Below are positions 8,113 through 16,293 of a DNA stretch of 64,000 bases, in pieces. The DNA lies in assembly GCF_013393385.1 (NCBI RefSeq), contig NZ_AP023239.1, positions 2,542,001 through 2,606,000 on the forward strand, written 5' to 3'. The notes beneath the pieces are model-generated. The model saw only the letters and a program-made list of their open reading frames with translations. It did not search any database and had not been told where the DNA came from. The translations under genes and the position numbers were made by a program. The number at the start of each line of letters is the position of its first letter. Position 1 is the stretch's first letter. Origin of the DNA: Paenibacillus sp. URB8-2. GTDB lineage: Bacteria; Bacillota; Bacilli; Paenibacillales; Paenibacillaceae.

Positions 8113-8253
8113 CTTACAGATGGTGCCGAGGCCAAGACGTTCCGGTTCGACGTTCCGCAAGGCGAAGCCGAGCATACTATCATCGATGCGCCGTTTCGAT
8201 TTGTGAAAGGCACGGGCTGGAGACTGGATTCGGAAGTCAGCATCATCAAGTAA
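8113..8253 (+). pseudogene. In-frame 3' continuation of the IseA-like gene after the amber codon
   Basis: After TAG the same frame reads LTDGAEAKTFRFDVPQGEAE and later FRFVKGTGWRLDSEVSIIK before TAA at 8251. This is the expected last pair of strands of an IseA-type domain. There is no start codon or ribosome site for separate translation. Confidence 0.6.
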
Positions 8254-8298
8254 AAGAGACTGGTCCCCAACGAGTCCATATTAGATGGGAACAATTCA

Positions 8299-8346
8299 AA
8301 AATGACCTCAAAAACCACGGTCTTGTGGAGGATGAGGTCATTTTTT
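8299..8346. terminator. Bidirectional terminator between convergent genes
   Basis: AAAATGACCTCA and TGAGGTCATTTTTT form a long stem with an inner CCAC/GTGG stem. The A tract on one side and the T tract on the other allow termination in both directions, between the IseA-like gene and the convergent reductase gene. Confidence 0.8.
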
Positions 8347-8386
8347 GCAGCCAAAATTCAGTTTACCCGGCAGTTCCGCCGTTCGT

Positions 8387-9385
8387 TCAGGACAGTTTCA
8401 CCAGCACCCGGCCGCGCGTGTTCGATTTCAGGATATCGGCGAGCGCCTGCGGCAGCTCAGTCAGCGTTACTTCACGGTCGATAAGAGCTTCCAGCTCCGC
8501 TGGTTTCAGATCGGTCGCCATCCGTTTCCACACTTTGAGCCGCAGCTCGGCGGGGCAGGAGACGGAGTCGATGCCGAGCAGATTCACGCCGCGCAGAATG
8601 AACGGCAGCACCGTTGCCGGAACCTTCGTGCCGCCCGTAAGTCCGCTGACGGCGACCGAGCCCCGGTACGATATTTTGCTTAATATCGCCGCGAGCTGAT
8701 TCCCGCCAACCGGATCGACGGCGGCCTGCCAGAGCTGTTTGTCCAGCGGTCTTTGCTTGGCTTCGGGGTCATAGATCTCGCTTCTCGAGATCACTTCGGC
8801 CGCGCCGAGCCGTTTCAGGTAGCCGCTCTCCGAGGTGCGGCCTGTGCCGGCGACAACCAGATAGCCGCGCTGGGCCAGCATCGCGACCGCCGCGCCGCCG
8901 ACGCCGCCGGCCGCGCCCGTGACAAGCACTTTGCCCTGATCCGGCGATGCGCCGTTATCTTCAAGCGCTTGAATGGACATGGCCGCCGTAAAGCCCGCCG
9001 TGCCGTAAATCATCGCTTCCTTCAGGGATAAGCCGTCCGGCAGCGGAACGACCCAGTCCGCGGGGACGCGGGCGTATTCGCTGTAACCGCCGAAATGGGA
9101 CACGCCGAGTCCGTAACCGGTAACCAGTACCGGCTGGCCTTGCTGAAACCGTTCATCCTCGGAGGATTCCACCACGCCGGACAAATCGATGCCGGGCACG
9201 AAAGGATACGATTTGACGATATTGCCGTCCGGGATGGAGGCCAGACCGTCCTTGTAGTTCACACTGGAATAAGCAACCTTGATGACCACTTCTCCTGCGG
9301 GCAGATCGTTTAATGAAGCCGGTTTGACGGCGACGCTGAACGGCTCCGTGTTGTCTACAAACAGGGCTTGAAAGGATGGGGACAT
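8387..9385 (-). CDS. YhdH/AcuI-family NADPH quinone/acrylyl-CoA reductase-like MDR protein
   Basis: This 332-residue medium-chain dehydrogenase lacks the zinc ligands of alcohol dehydrogenases. It has the N-terminal groES-like fold with YSSVNYKDGLA, PFVPGIDLSGVV and the Rossmann motif VLVTGAAGGVGGAAVAML. The pattern GYGLGVSHFGGYSEYARVPADW..PLPDGLS is typical of the YhdH (AcuI) subgroup, whose members reduce acrylyl-CoA or quinone-like alkenes with NADPH. It is divergent from a TetR regulator, with a palindrome at 9478-9487 between them that probably controls it. Confidence 0.85.
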   Translation of the reverse strand: MSPSFQALFVDNTEPFSVAVKPASLNDLPAGEVVIKVAYSSVNYKDGLASIPDGNIVKSYPFVPGIDLSGVVESSEDERFQQGQPVLVTGYGLGVSHFGGYSEYARVPADWVVPLPDGLSLKEAMIYGTAGFTAAMSIQALEDNGASPDQGKVLVTGAAGGVGGAAVAMLAQRGYLVVAGTGRTSESGYLKRLGAAEVISRSEIYDPEAKQRPLDKQLWQAAVDPVGGNQLAAILSKISYRGSVAVSGLTGGTKVPATVLPFILRGVNLLGIDSVSCPAELRLKVWKRMATDLKPAELEALIDREVTLTELPQALADILKSNTRGRVLVKLS

Positions 9386-9477
9386 AGTGATACGCTCCTT
9401 TTAATGGGTATGTAAAGCCTAGAACTGAATGATGACATTTTGCCGGTGATTCACATGCTGTCATTATATTTTTATTC

Positions 9478-9487
9478 TGACCGGTCA
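9478..9487. promoter_or_regulatory. Palindromic operator candidate for the TetR regulator
   Basis: TGACCGGTCA is a perfect 10-base palindrome in the AT-rich gap between the reductase and the TetR gene. Its form resembles TetR-family operators. A TATAAT box for the reductase lies close by on the reverse strand. Confidence 0.45.
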
Positions 9488-9543
9488 ACTTTTTTATGTC
9501 AATGATTTCTTATACAATATTTTCATTTACAGGTGGGTGCTCT

Positions 9544-10158
9544 ATGGTCCGTTACAAAAAATCCGAGGAAAAACGCAAACAGATTCTGTACGCCGCCTTT
9601 CAGGCCATCGCCGAACAGGGGTATGACGCCGTAACGCTTCAGACGATTGCGGACAGCGCGAAGGTCAGTAAAGGTGTCGTTCATTATTATTTCGATAACA
9701 AAGAGGCGGTGCTTGTGGAGCTGCTGAGCTGGCTGACCGGCAAAATCTATGAAAAAGAATCCGCGGCGGTAAACGGACAGTCCACGGCGGAGGAAAAAAT
9801 GGCCGCCTATATCGATTCCGTCTTTGTATCGCCCGAGAAGAACCGCGATTTCTACCGTGTGTATCTGGACTTTCTGGCGAGAGCCAGCCGCAGTCCCGCG
9901 TACCGGGAAATCAACAGCCGCTTCTATGGCAACTGCGCGCGGATCAGCGCGGAAATTGTGGAGCTCGGCCAGCGCGAGGGCGTATTCGACCCTCGCCTGT
10001 CTGTACGGGAGACCGCTCCGGTCATCCGCTCCATCATCGACGGCTGCCTGATCCAGTGGCTGATGACCGGCCAGGACGAGCTTCACTCCGTATACAGGGA
10101 TTCCTGCCGGCAGGCGGTCATGAAGCTGCTCGCTTTGGATACGGTGAAAAAGTCATAG
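9544..10158 (+). CDS. TetR/AcrR-family transcriptional regulator
   Basis: The 204-residue protein has an N-terminal TetR DNA-binding domain: RKQILYAAFQAIAEQGYDAVTLQTIADSAKVSKGVVHYYFDNKEAVL with the usual helix-turn-helix and the YYF.nKe ending. The remaining 140 residues form a helical ligand domain close to the BetI-type C-terminal domain. It very likely represses the divergent YhdH-type reductase and itself through the palindrome at 9478. The ATG at 9544 follows AGGTGGG; an earlier in-frame ATG at 9496 lies inside the promoter region and is unlikely. Confidence 0.88.
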   Translation: MVRYKKSEEKRKQILYAAFQAIAEQGYDAVTLQTIADSAKVSKGVVHYYFDNKEAVLVELLSWLTGKIYEKESAAVNGQSTAEEKMAAYIDSVFVSPEKNRDFYRVYLDFLARASRSPAYREINSRFYGNCARISAEIVELGQREGVFDPRLSVRETAPVIRSIIDGCLIQWLMTGQDELHSVYRDSCRQAVMKLLALDTVKKS

Positions 10159-10216
10159 GCGGCGAACCGAGAAAATGTTGAGTTAATAAAATCTGCAGCG
10201 GACGAGTAGCCGCCCT

Positions 10217-12004
10217 TCAGCAGGGCTGCGGAAACCACACATGCCGCAGATCGATCCAGCCCTGGCTGTTGAACCGGACTCCCCGGACAGAAGGTAGATA
10301 GGCGGTTTCTACCGGTTTTTCGTACAAAATATGCAGCTCCCGCTCCTCGATCAGCCGGTCCTCGATTCGGCGGAACGCCTCGGCCCTTGCCGCATGACAG
10401 GACTCGCGCACGATCAGATGCAGCCCGGCTTCGATCTCCGCCCGGATCTGCGGCGTGACATGCTCCGCCAGCGTCTGATACAGATCGAACAGCCTCAGCT
10501 GCTCGTCCCGGTCGCGCACGAGCGAGAACAGTATAAGGTCGGCTTCCATCCGCACCGGCCCCTTGAACTCTTCCGGCGGCACGGAGACGATCGCCGCCGA
10601 AACGCCGCTTCGCTCCAGCCTCGCGGCTACGAGCTCGGCGTCCGCCGCATACTGCGGAATCGTGGCAATCCGCAGGGAGAGCCCGGGCAACGAGGCGGTT
10701 GTTCCGGCGGAGGGAGGGCAAGAACCGGAGGGGCCGAAAGCAATGGAAGCGCCCGGGACACCATCTGTATCGGGAGCACCGGGGGCTCCAAACGGACCGG
10801 GAGCACCGGGACCTTTGTCCGGTTCGTTCGCCCTATCCAGACAAGACAAAATATCCGCCCTGACGGCGGGATCGCTCAGCGGTCCCGCTTTTTTGGTGTT
10901 GCAGGTAATGAACTTGCGGACGGAGGTCTCGGTGTGAATCCGGCTTAATGAAGCCGACTCTTCCGGCCGGGGATTCTGAATGATGTGAAAAGGGAAGCCT
11001 GAATCTGCCGCAGACGGCTCCATATCCCAGGGAACATGCAGAATTTCCACCCGGTCCAGCTGCGCTCTCCCTTGAAAATAATACGGAAACGCCTCCAGCA
11101 CGCACATTCTTTCATTCAGCTCCGCAATTTTGAACGGGCCGGTTCCGACCGGCTTCTGGGCGAAACGCCCTTCCCTTATGCGCTCCGGTTCGCGCGGAAC
11201 AACGGCTGCCCGGCTCGTGCACAGAAACGAAAGAAACAGTTCGTTCGGAGCCTTGAGCCGGATGCCTACCGTCAGCGGATTTAGTGCCGTTACTTCAACA
11301 ATATCCCGCAAAATAAAGCTGTACAGTCTGCCCTGGGGCGTTCGGGTCAAGCGGGAGAAGGAGTAGACGACATCGCTCGCGTCAAGAATGGCGCCGTTAT
11401 GCAGGAGCACTTCCTTACGGAGATAAAAGGTCCAGATCGTCCGAGTCTCGTCAGTCTCCCAGGCATGCGCAATGCCGGGAACAATCTCTTCGCCACCGGC
11501 CCCCCTGCGGACAAGCCCGTCATATACATGGCTGGAAACAAAGGATTCGGCCAGCAGGTTCATGTGCAGGGGATCAATTGTATGCAGCGGCTGGCGGATG
11601 GGCAGCCGGAGCGTGTCGATGATCCGGTCCCTGCGCATTTCGGCGTGATGGCCGGAATAGGCCAGCAGCCAGCTTTGCAGCGAATTCTGAAGCGCCGAGA
11701 CTCCCGCATGGGAACGGATGTCCTCCATTGCGGCCGAGACGGCGTCCCTACGCCCCATGGCCTGCATCATCGACTGGACGGCGACATCGTCCCGAGGCGT
11801 CAGAAAGCGCAGCAGGGAACGGCGCCCGCGTCCGCGGCTTGGCGTCCACGCCACCCAGCCGTTGCCCGCCATTTTGCCCAGAATATTCAGGACATTCCGA
11901 TGCGTGCAGCCAAGAACCTCTGCAAGCTCGTCCAGTGTAATGGAGACTTCATCGGCGCTGCCGTAATGGGCGCGCACCCGCATGTATTGGCCGTGCAGCT
12001 TCAT
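10217..12004 (-). CDS. SgrR-family regulator: HTH domain fused to a family 5 solute-binding domain
   Basis: The 595-residue protein starts with an SgrR-type winged helix (LDELAEVLGCTHRNVLNILGKMAGNGWVAW) and continues as an SBP_bac_5-like peptide/solute-binding domain (HTIDPLHMNLLAESFVSSHVYDGLVRR, then GTGPFKI). SgrR-type proteins sense cytoplasmic metabolites through the binding domain and regulate nearby transport genes. There is no signal peptide, as expected. Residues about 393-435 form a Gly-Pro-Ala-rich run of collagen-like G-X-Y triplets inserted into the binding domain, which is unusual. It is divergent from the DUF4173 membrane protein gene, a possible target. Confidence 0.82.
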   Translation of the reverse strand: MKLHGQYMRVRAHYGSADEVSITLDELAEVLGCTHRNVLNILGKMAGNGWVAWTPSRGRGRRSLLRFLTPRDDVAVQSMMQAMGRRDAVSAAMEDIRSHAGVSALQNSLQSWLLAYSGHHAEMRRDRIIDTLRLPIRQPLHTIDPLHMNLLAESFVSSHVYDGLVRRGAGGEEIVPGIAHAWETDETRTIWTFYLRKEVLLHNGAILDASDVVYSFSRLTRTPQGRLYSFILRDIVEVTALNPLTVGIRLKAPNELFLSFLCTSRAAVVPREPERIREGRFAQKPVGTGPFKIAELNERMCVLEAFPYYFQGRAQLDRVEILHVPWDMEPSAADSGFPFHIIQNPRPEESASLSRIHTETSVRKFITCNTKKAGPLSDPAVRADILSCLDRANEPDKGPGAPGPFGAPGAPDTDGVPGASIAFGPSGSCPPSAGTTASLPGLSLRIATIPQYAADAELVAARLERSGVSAAIVSVPPEEFKGPVRMEADLILFSLVRDRDEQLRLFDLYQTLAEHVTPQIRAEIEAGLHLIVRESCHAARAEAFRRIEDRLIEERELHILYEKPVETAYLPSVRGVRFNSQGWIDLRHVWFPQPC

Positions 12005-12119
12005 CCGTGTTCAATCCTTCCGTCGAAAATAGGAAATAAATCATCATTTATTTCTCTTTATCTTCTTATTTTATCATCTAAAATAAGGTGAAGTAAGTAA
12101 GAAAATGGAGGGATTTCCC

Positions 12120-13628
12120 ATGAACGAAGAAGTTTCAACGCAATCGTCGCGTTCCCTAGCGCTCCCGGCAGCCGCTTTTGCGCTGGGCGTTATCCATCAG
12201 TATCTGTTCCTGGGGAACCGGTACGGTGTGTCGTATCCGCTGTTCACCGTTCTTTTTTACGCTTATATGCTGTGCTTTGCCAAGGATAAAATCCGCAAGC
12301 CCCAGGCGGCGGGTTTTGCGGGATTGGCCTTTATCTTGTTGCTTTCCATGACCTTCGGCCTGTTCGCCAATGAATTTTTTTACCATTTGAACACGCTTGT
12401 TCTTCCCGTGCTGATCTTCTTGCATTTGGCTTATATGATCGGTGACGGAAGACCGGCTTATGACCAGTTCTCCCTTGTCTTCGGGGCGCTCGACCATCTA
12501 ATTCCACAGAACCTGCGGCAGTGGCCCCGCATCGTTGACGTCTTCAGGAGAGCCTCCGGGCAAGCGGAGGATGGAGGGAACAGGCAGGTTCTCGGTAAAG
12601 TACTGATTGGCCTCTGCATTTCCTTCCCGCTGTTGCTGGTCGTCCTGCTGCTGCTGTCCTCGGCGGACGGAGTGTTTCACAGCGTGCTGTCGGAAATACC
12701 GGTATGGCTGAGCAACGTGTCGTTTGTGGAAGGCTTGACCCGTACGCTTTGGGCGCTGCTCCTGGGGATGTTCTTTTTCGGGCTCCTGCGGGGATTTCTG
12801 TTCCCGCATCAAGAAGAGGAGGTTCCGGTAGACTTAGCGCGGCCGGAGCAAACGAACAAGACCGAATGGCCGGATTTCCGGGTCGATTCGATCATTGCCG
12901 CCACCGTACTAACTTCGATTAACACCGTATATGTGCTGTTTGTCTGTGTGCAATTCTCTTATCTGTTCGGCGCCTGGCAGGGGGTGCTGCCGTCTGGAGA
13001 CACTTATGCCGAGTATGCGAGGAGAGGATTTTTTGAGCTGATAATGGTGGCGGGCATCAATTTTATCATCCTGCTCGGGCTGCTTCTGCTGGGGACGAAG
13101 GGGACAGAGAGGCTGAACAAGGTGATTCGCGGGCTGCTGTATCTGCTGACGGGCTGCTCGGCGGTGATGCTGTACTCGGCTTATTCCCGGCTGGCTCTAT
13201 ACGAAGAGGCTTACGGCTATACGACCATCCGGTTTCTCGTTCACGGCTTTATGATTTTCCTGGGGCTGCTGCTGGCGGTGACGGCGCTGCGCATCGGCCT
13301 TCCGCGCTTTCCGCTGGCCAGATGCTATATTATGCTGATTGCCGCGGCTTATCTGGTCATGAATTTTATCGGAATGGACGCCATTATAGCGGGGAAAAAT
13401 ATCGCGCGCTATGAAGCCACCGGCAAGATCGACGCGGCTTATCTCTTGACGCTGTCGAGCGACGCAGTGCCTCGGCTCATCGAGTTCAGCCGGAAGCAGA
13501 ACGGAATGCTGGACAGCGGATTGCGGACTAAGCGCATGGATCTGGCGAAAAAGAACGTCAAGTGGCCTGCCTTTAATCTGTCGCGCCACCGAGCGCTAAC
13601 GAAGCTCGACCGGTATTTGGAGAAGTAG
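12120..13628 (+). CDS. Polytopic membrane protein of the DUF4153/DUF4173 family
   Basis: The protein has about 502 residues and around a dozen hydrophobic segments. The family hallmarks are the NxFFYHLNTLVLPVLIFLHL region, the SADGVFH segment after helix five, and the C-terminal FIGMDAIIAGKNIARYEATGKIDAAYLLTLSSDAVPRLI, where the N-x-R-Y..G..D..YL..LS.DAVP pattern is typical of DUF4153/DUF4173 proteins. Function is unknown. The ATG at 12120 is chosen because GGAGGG lies seven bases upstream; the ATG at 12105 overlaps that site. Confidence 0.75.
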   Translation: MNEEVSTQSSRSLALPAAAFALGVIHQYLFLGNRYGVSYPLFTVLFYAYMLCFAKDKIRKPQAAGFAGLAFILLLSMTFGLFANEFFYHLNTLVLPVLIFLHLAYMIGDGRPAYDQFSLVFGALDHLIPQNLRQWPRIVDVFRRASGQAEDGGNRQVLGKVLIGLCISFPLLLVVLLLLSSADGVFHSVLSEIPVWLSNVSFVEGLTRTLWALLLGMFFFGLLRGFLFPHQEEEVPVDLARPEQTNKTEWPDFRVDSIIAATVLTSINTVYVLFVCVQFSYLFGAWQGVLPSGDTYAEYARRGFFELIMVAGINFIILLGLLLLGTKGTERLNKVIRGLLYLLTGCSAVMLYSAYSRLALYEEAYGYTTIRFLVHGFMIFLGLLLAVTALRIGLPRFPLARCYIMLIAAAYLVMNFIGMDAIIAGKNIARYEATGKIDAAYLLTLSSDAVPRLIEFSRKQNGMLDSGLRTKRMDLAKKNVKWPAFNLSRHRALTKLDRYLEK

Positions 13629-13800
13629 GGACGAAAGTATATAACTCCGGAGCGCCCTTTTTTTTACACTAATGTATTATTGATGCGAAAATATGTAGCT
13701 GTTAGTATTACCTCACTTACATAAGAATCGGCCGGCGGACTTGATGCAACATGATTTGAAGGCCAACTGACAAAGATTACGATGTAAGAGGAGTGTGGAG

Positions 13801-15015
13801 ATGGAGAAAAAGTACGATTATTCATTGGACGCAATGAAAGGCTTTAGCTGTTTGCTGATGATCATGGCTCATACCGGGCTTGTTTTTTCGGGAAGCAGCC
13901 GCTCGTTTCAAATAATCGGAGAGTTGGCCCCCGTATTATTTTTCGCCGTTTCGGGCATCACTTCAATATTCCAGAGCAAAAAAAATGTCCTGCCGCTTCT
14001 TGCATTCTACTTCGTCTTTGCGGTCATAGGATTATCCTATAACGCTTTGTGGAGGCCTTATATTTGGTCCGATCCCGTTTCGGATGTGCCGCAAATCGTA
14101 GCGATGAGTGTTCTGGGCATCATTTTGCTCGAGAAGTACTTCAGGCCCGGCAGATACGTGTATTTGATATTGGCTGTCTTCCTGTTCACCCTGCACTATG
14201 TATTTACGGCAAAAGTACCTTCTTTTCCGGGCAAGCAATTCTTCATTCCGGAGGGGGATTACACTTATTTTACTTTCGTCCCCTGGTTTTCGATATTTTT
14301 GCTTGGCGTGTTCGCCTACCGGAGCAGCAAGCGGATTAATCTGATTTCCGGAATTCTCGCTGCATGTTTTCTGGCTGGAGCCTACTTTCTAACCCCTCGG
14401 GACACAGAATTTTTGGTTAAGTACAATATGTCGCCCGGCTACTTTTTCCTTTCCCTGGTACTTCTGTTTATGTCGTTTTCCCTATTCAGGTCGATCCGGC
14501 AATATTCTTTGATGAACCCGCTGCTATTTTTCGGTAAACATTCTTTTCTATTTTTGTACGTCCATGTATTTATTATCTTTATACTCACTCATTTAAAACT
14601 GTATTCAATCAACGTCTATATCATCTGGGCGGCGGTTTTGCTGGCAAGCTATATCGGAATGAACGCCGTTTTATGGATCAACAAATATGTTGAAGCGCTA
14701 TTTAATTACAAGTTGGTCTGGCTGGGGCTGTTGATGCTGATATTGTCGGTGCCGGCGGTCGTGGATTCATTTGGACTTATTGTTACGGCTGAGGCTGCTT
14801 TGGGGATGGCCTTTGCTTGCAACTATAAAAAACTGTCCCAGATACTCACTCCAATCTTTACGTTTGCTCCGAAAAGCAGAAATTTGCAGCCTGGTGTAGG
14901 AGCAGAGGTTGCATGGCCGAGCGGCAAAAGGAGCTTTCCGGTAGCCGTGACACAGCCGGAGCATTCGGATACAGCCGGGATTTCCGGGCCGGTTCGATCA
15001 TTAGAGGATGTGTGA
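13801..15015 (+). CDS. Membrane acyltransferase-like protein (acyltransferase 3 / DUF1624-like)
   Basis: The product has about 404 residues with ten or so hydrophobic segments. The start YDYSLDAMKGFSCLLMIMAHTGLVF resembles the R-x-x-x-D-x-x-K/R-G-x-x-x-x-x-M-x-x-x-H motif of membrane acyltransferases (acyltransferase 3 and heparan-alpha-glucosaminide N-acetyltransferase-like families), with a conserved His in the first helix; later FGKHSFLFLYVHVFIIF is also typical. It may acylate a surface sugar or lipid. The last 45 residues are hydrophilic and low in conservation. AAGAGGAG lies before the ATG at 13801, better placed than the GTG at 13795. Confidence 0.65.
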   Translation: MEKKYDYSLDAMKGFSCLLMIMAHTGLVFSGSSRSFQIIGELAPVLFFAVSGITSIFQSKKNVLPLLAFYFVFAVIGLSYNALWRPYIWSDPVSDVPQIVAMSVLGIILLEKYFRPGRYVYLILAVFLFTLHYVFTAKVPSFPGKQFFIPEGDYTYFTFVPWFSIFLLGVFAYRSSKRINLISGILAACFLAGAYFLTPRDTEFLVKYNMSPGYFFLSLVLLFMSFSLFRSIRQYSLMNPLLFFGKHSFLFLYVHVFIIFILTHLKLYSINVYIIWAAVLLASYIGMNAVLWINKYVEALFNYKLVWLGLLMLILSVPAVVDSFGLIVTAEAALGMAFACNYKKLSQILTPIFTFAPKSRNLQPGVGAEVAWPSGKRSFPVAVTQPEHSDTAGISGPVRSLEDV

Positions 15016-15062
15016 AATGAATTGGATATAAAATAGCTGCCGAGCTTGTCGCGGCAGACTGG

Positions 15063-15092
15063 ACCCTCGGGTTATCCCGGGGGTTTATTATT
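15063..15092 (+). terminator. Rho-independent terminator after the acyltransferase-like gene
   Basis: ACCCTCGGG and CCCGGGGGT form a nine-pair stem (one G-T) with a TTAT loop, followed by TTATTATTTATT. Confidence 0.65.
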
Positions 15093-15185
15093 TATTCGGC
15101 TTTATGCCAACCGGCAGTCGTAGCATTCGACATCGTTTTCTGAACACGGTACAATGTTCCAGGGTAGGAATGAAGGAGGGCTGTT

Positions 15186-16109
15186 ATGTCGACGAGAGTA
15201 GTCAACAATATTACGGAACTGATCGGCGATACCCCGGTTGTCCGGCTGAACCGCTTGACCGGACCGAATGATGCGGAACTGTACGTCAAGCTTGAGCGGT
15301 TCAATCCGAGCGGAAGTGTAAAGGACCGGGCAGCGTACAATCTGATCCTGCAGGCCGAGAAGGACGGGCTCCTGAAACCGGGCGGCACCATTATTGAGCC
15401 GACGAGCGGCAATACGGGAATAGGGTTGGCGATGAACGCGGCGGCCAAAGGTTACCGCGCCATTATGGTCATGCCGGACAACATGACGAAGGAGCGGATC
15501 AACCTGTTGAAGGCGTACGGAGCGGAAGTGGTGCTCACGCCGGCCTCCGAGCGGATGCCGGGAGCCATCGCCAAAGCGCTGGAGCTTGGGAAACAAACGG
15601 AAGGTAGCTTTATTCCGCAGCAATTCGAGAACAAAGCCAATCCCGACATCCACCGCACAACGACGGCGGTAGAGATCCTGGAGCAAATGGAGGGGAAGCT
15701 GAATGCATTTGTAGCGACCTCGGGAACCGGCGGCACCATCACCGGCACGGGGGAGACGCTGCGGGCGCATTTGCCCGATCTGCGTATTCTTGTGGTTGAG
15801 CCGAAGGGGTCGCCGGTATTGTCCGGCGGAGAACCGGGTCCGCACAAGCTGGTGGGGACAAGCCCTGGGTTCGTTCCCTCCATTTTGAATACGGATGTGT
15901 ATGACGAGATCGTGCAGGTCTCCGATGAGGATGCCCTGAATACCGTCCGGGCCATGTCGGCCAGGGAAGGAATTCTGATTGGCCCGTCCGGCGGCGCTGC
16001 GGTGTGGACCGCCTTGAGAGAGGCTGAAAGATTGGGCAGCGGCCGACGAGTGCTCTGCATTGCCCCGGATTCGGGCGAGCGCTATTTGAGCATGGGGATT
16101 TTTTCATAA
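15186..16109 (+). CDS. cysK: Cysteine synthase (O-acetylserine sulfhydrylase)
   Basis: This PLP-dependent enzyme makes cysteine from O-acetylserine and sulfide in the cytoplasm. The 307-residue protein has the PLP lysine in NPSGSVKDRAA (about residue 44), the substrate loop EPTSGNTGIG, and the PLP phosphate loop TSGTGGTITGTG. The C-terminal SGGAA segment of the fold is seen in GPSGGAAVW. It is a single-gene unit between two terminators. GAAGGAGGG precedes the ATG. No T-box or S-box leader is seen in the 90-base gap upstream. Confidence 0.92.
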   Translation: MSTRVVNNITELIGDTPVVRLNRLTGPNDAELYVKLERFNPSGSVKDRAAYNLILQAEKDGLLKPGGTIIEPTSGNTGIGLAMNAAAKGYRAIMVMPDNMTKERINLLKAYGAEVVLTPASERMPGAIAKALELGKQTEGSFIPQQFENKANPDIHRTTTAVEILEQMEGKLNAFVATSGTGGTITGTGETLRAHLPDLRILVVEPKGSPVLSGGEPGPHKLVGTSPGFVPSILNTDVYDEIVQVSDEDALNTVRAMSAREGILIGPSGGAAVWTALREAERLGSGRRVLCIAPDSGERYLSMGIFS

Positions 16110-16148
16110 CCAAGGGCTTGATGAGGCGAATGGCATGGCATGGACAAT

Positions 16149-16198
16149 AAAAAGCGGCTGAAGCTGCGCTCACTTTTGAGCCGCTTCAGCCGCTTTTT
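16149..16198. terminator. Bidirectional terminator between cysK and nadE
   Basis: AAAAAGCGGCTGAAG and CTTCAGCCGCTTTTT pair perfectly over 15 positions around a 20-base loop, placed between two convergent genes. Confidence 0.85.
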
Positions 16199-16293
16199 CG
16201 ATCCAGCCGTTGTTCGGCTGAAGTCGCCTTTTACTGCTTTAAGACGAAAGAATCCGCAAAAAAATTTCAATCCGTTCGTTCCATTGTGCCGCC

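Noticed and set aside
6937..8175. 412-codon open frame on the minus strand opposite the IseA-like gene
   Set aside because: It is a mirror of the GC-biased plus-strand gene: no ribosome site, low-complexity Arg/Gly/Leu text, and the plus frame has a signal peptide and a recognisable domain.
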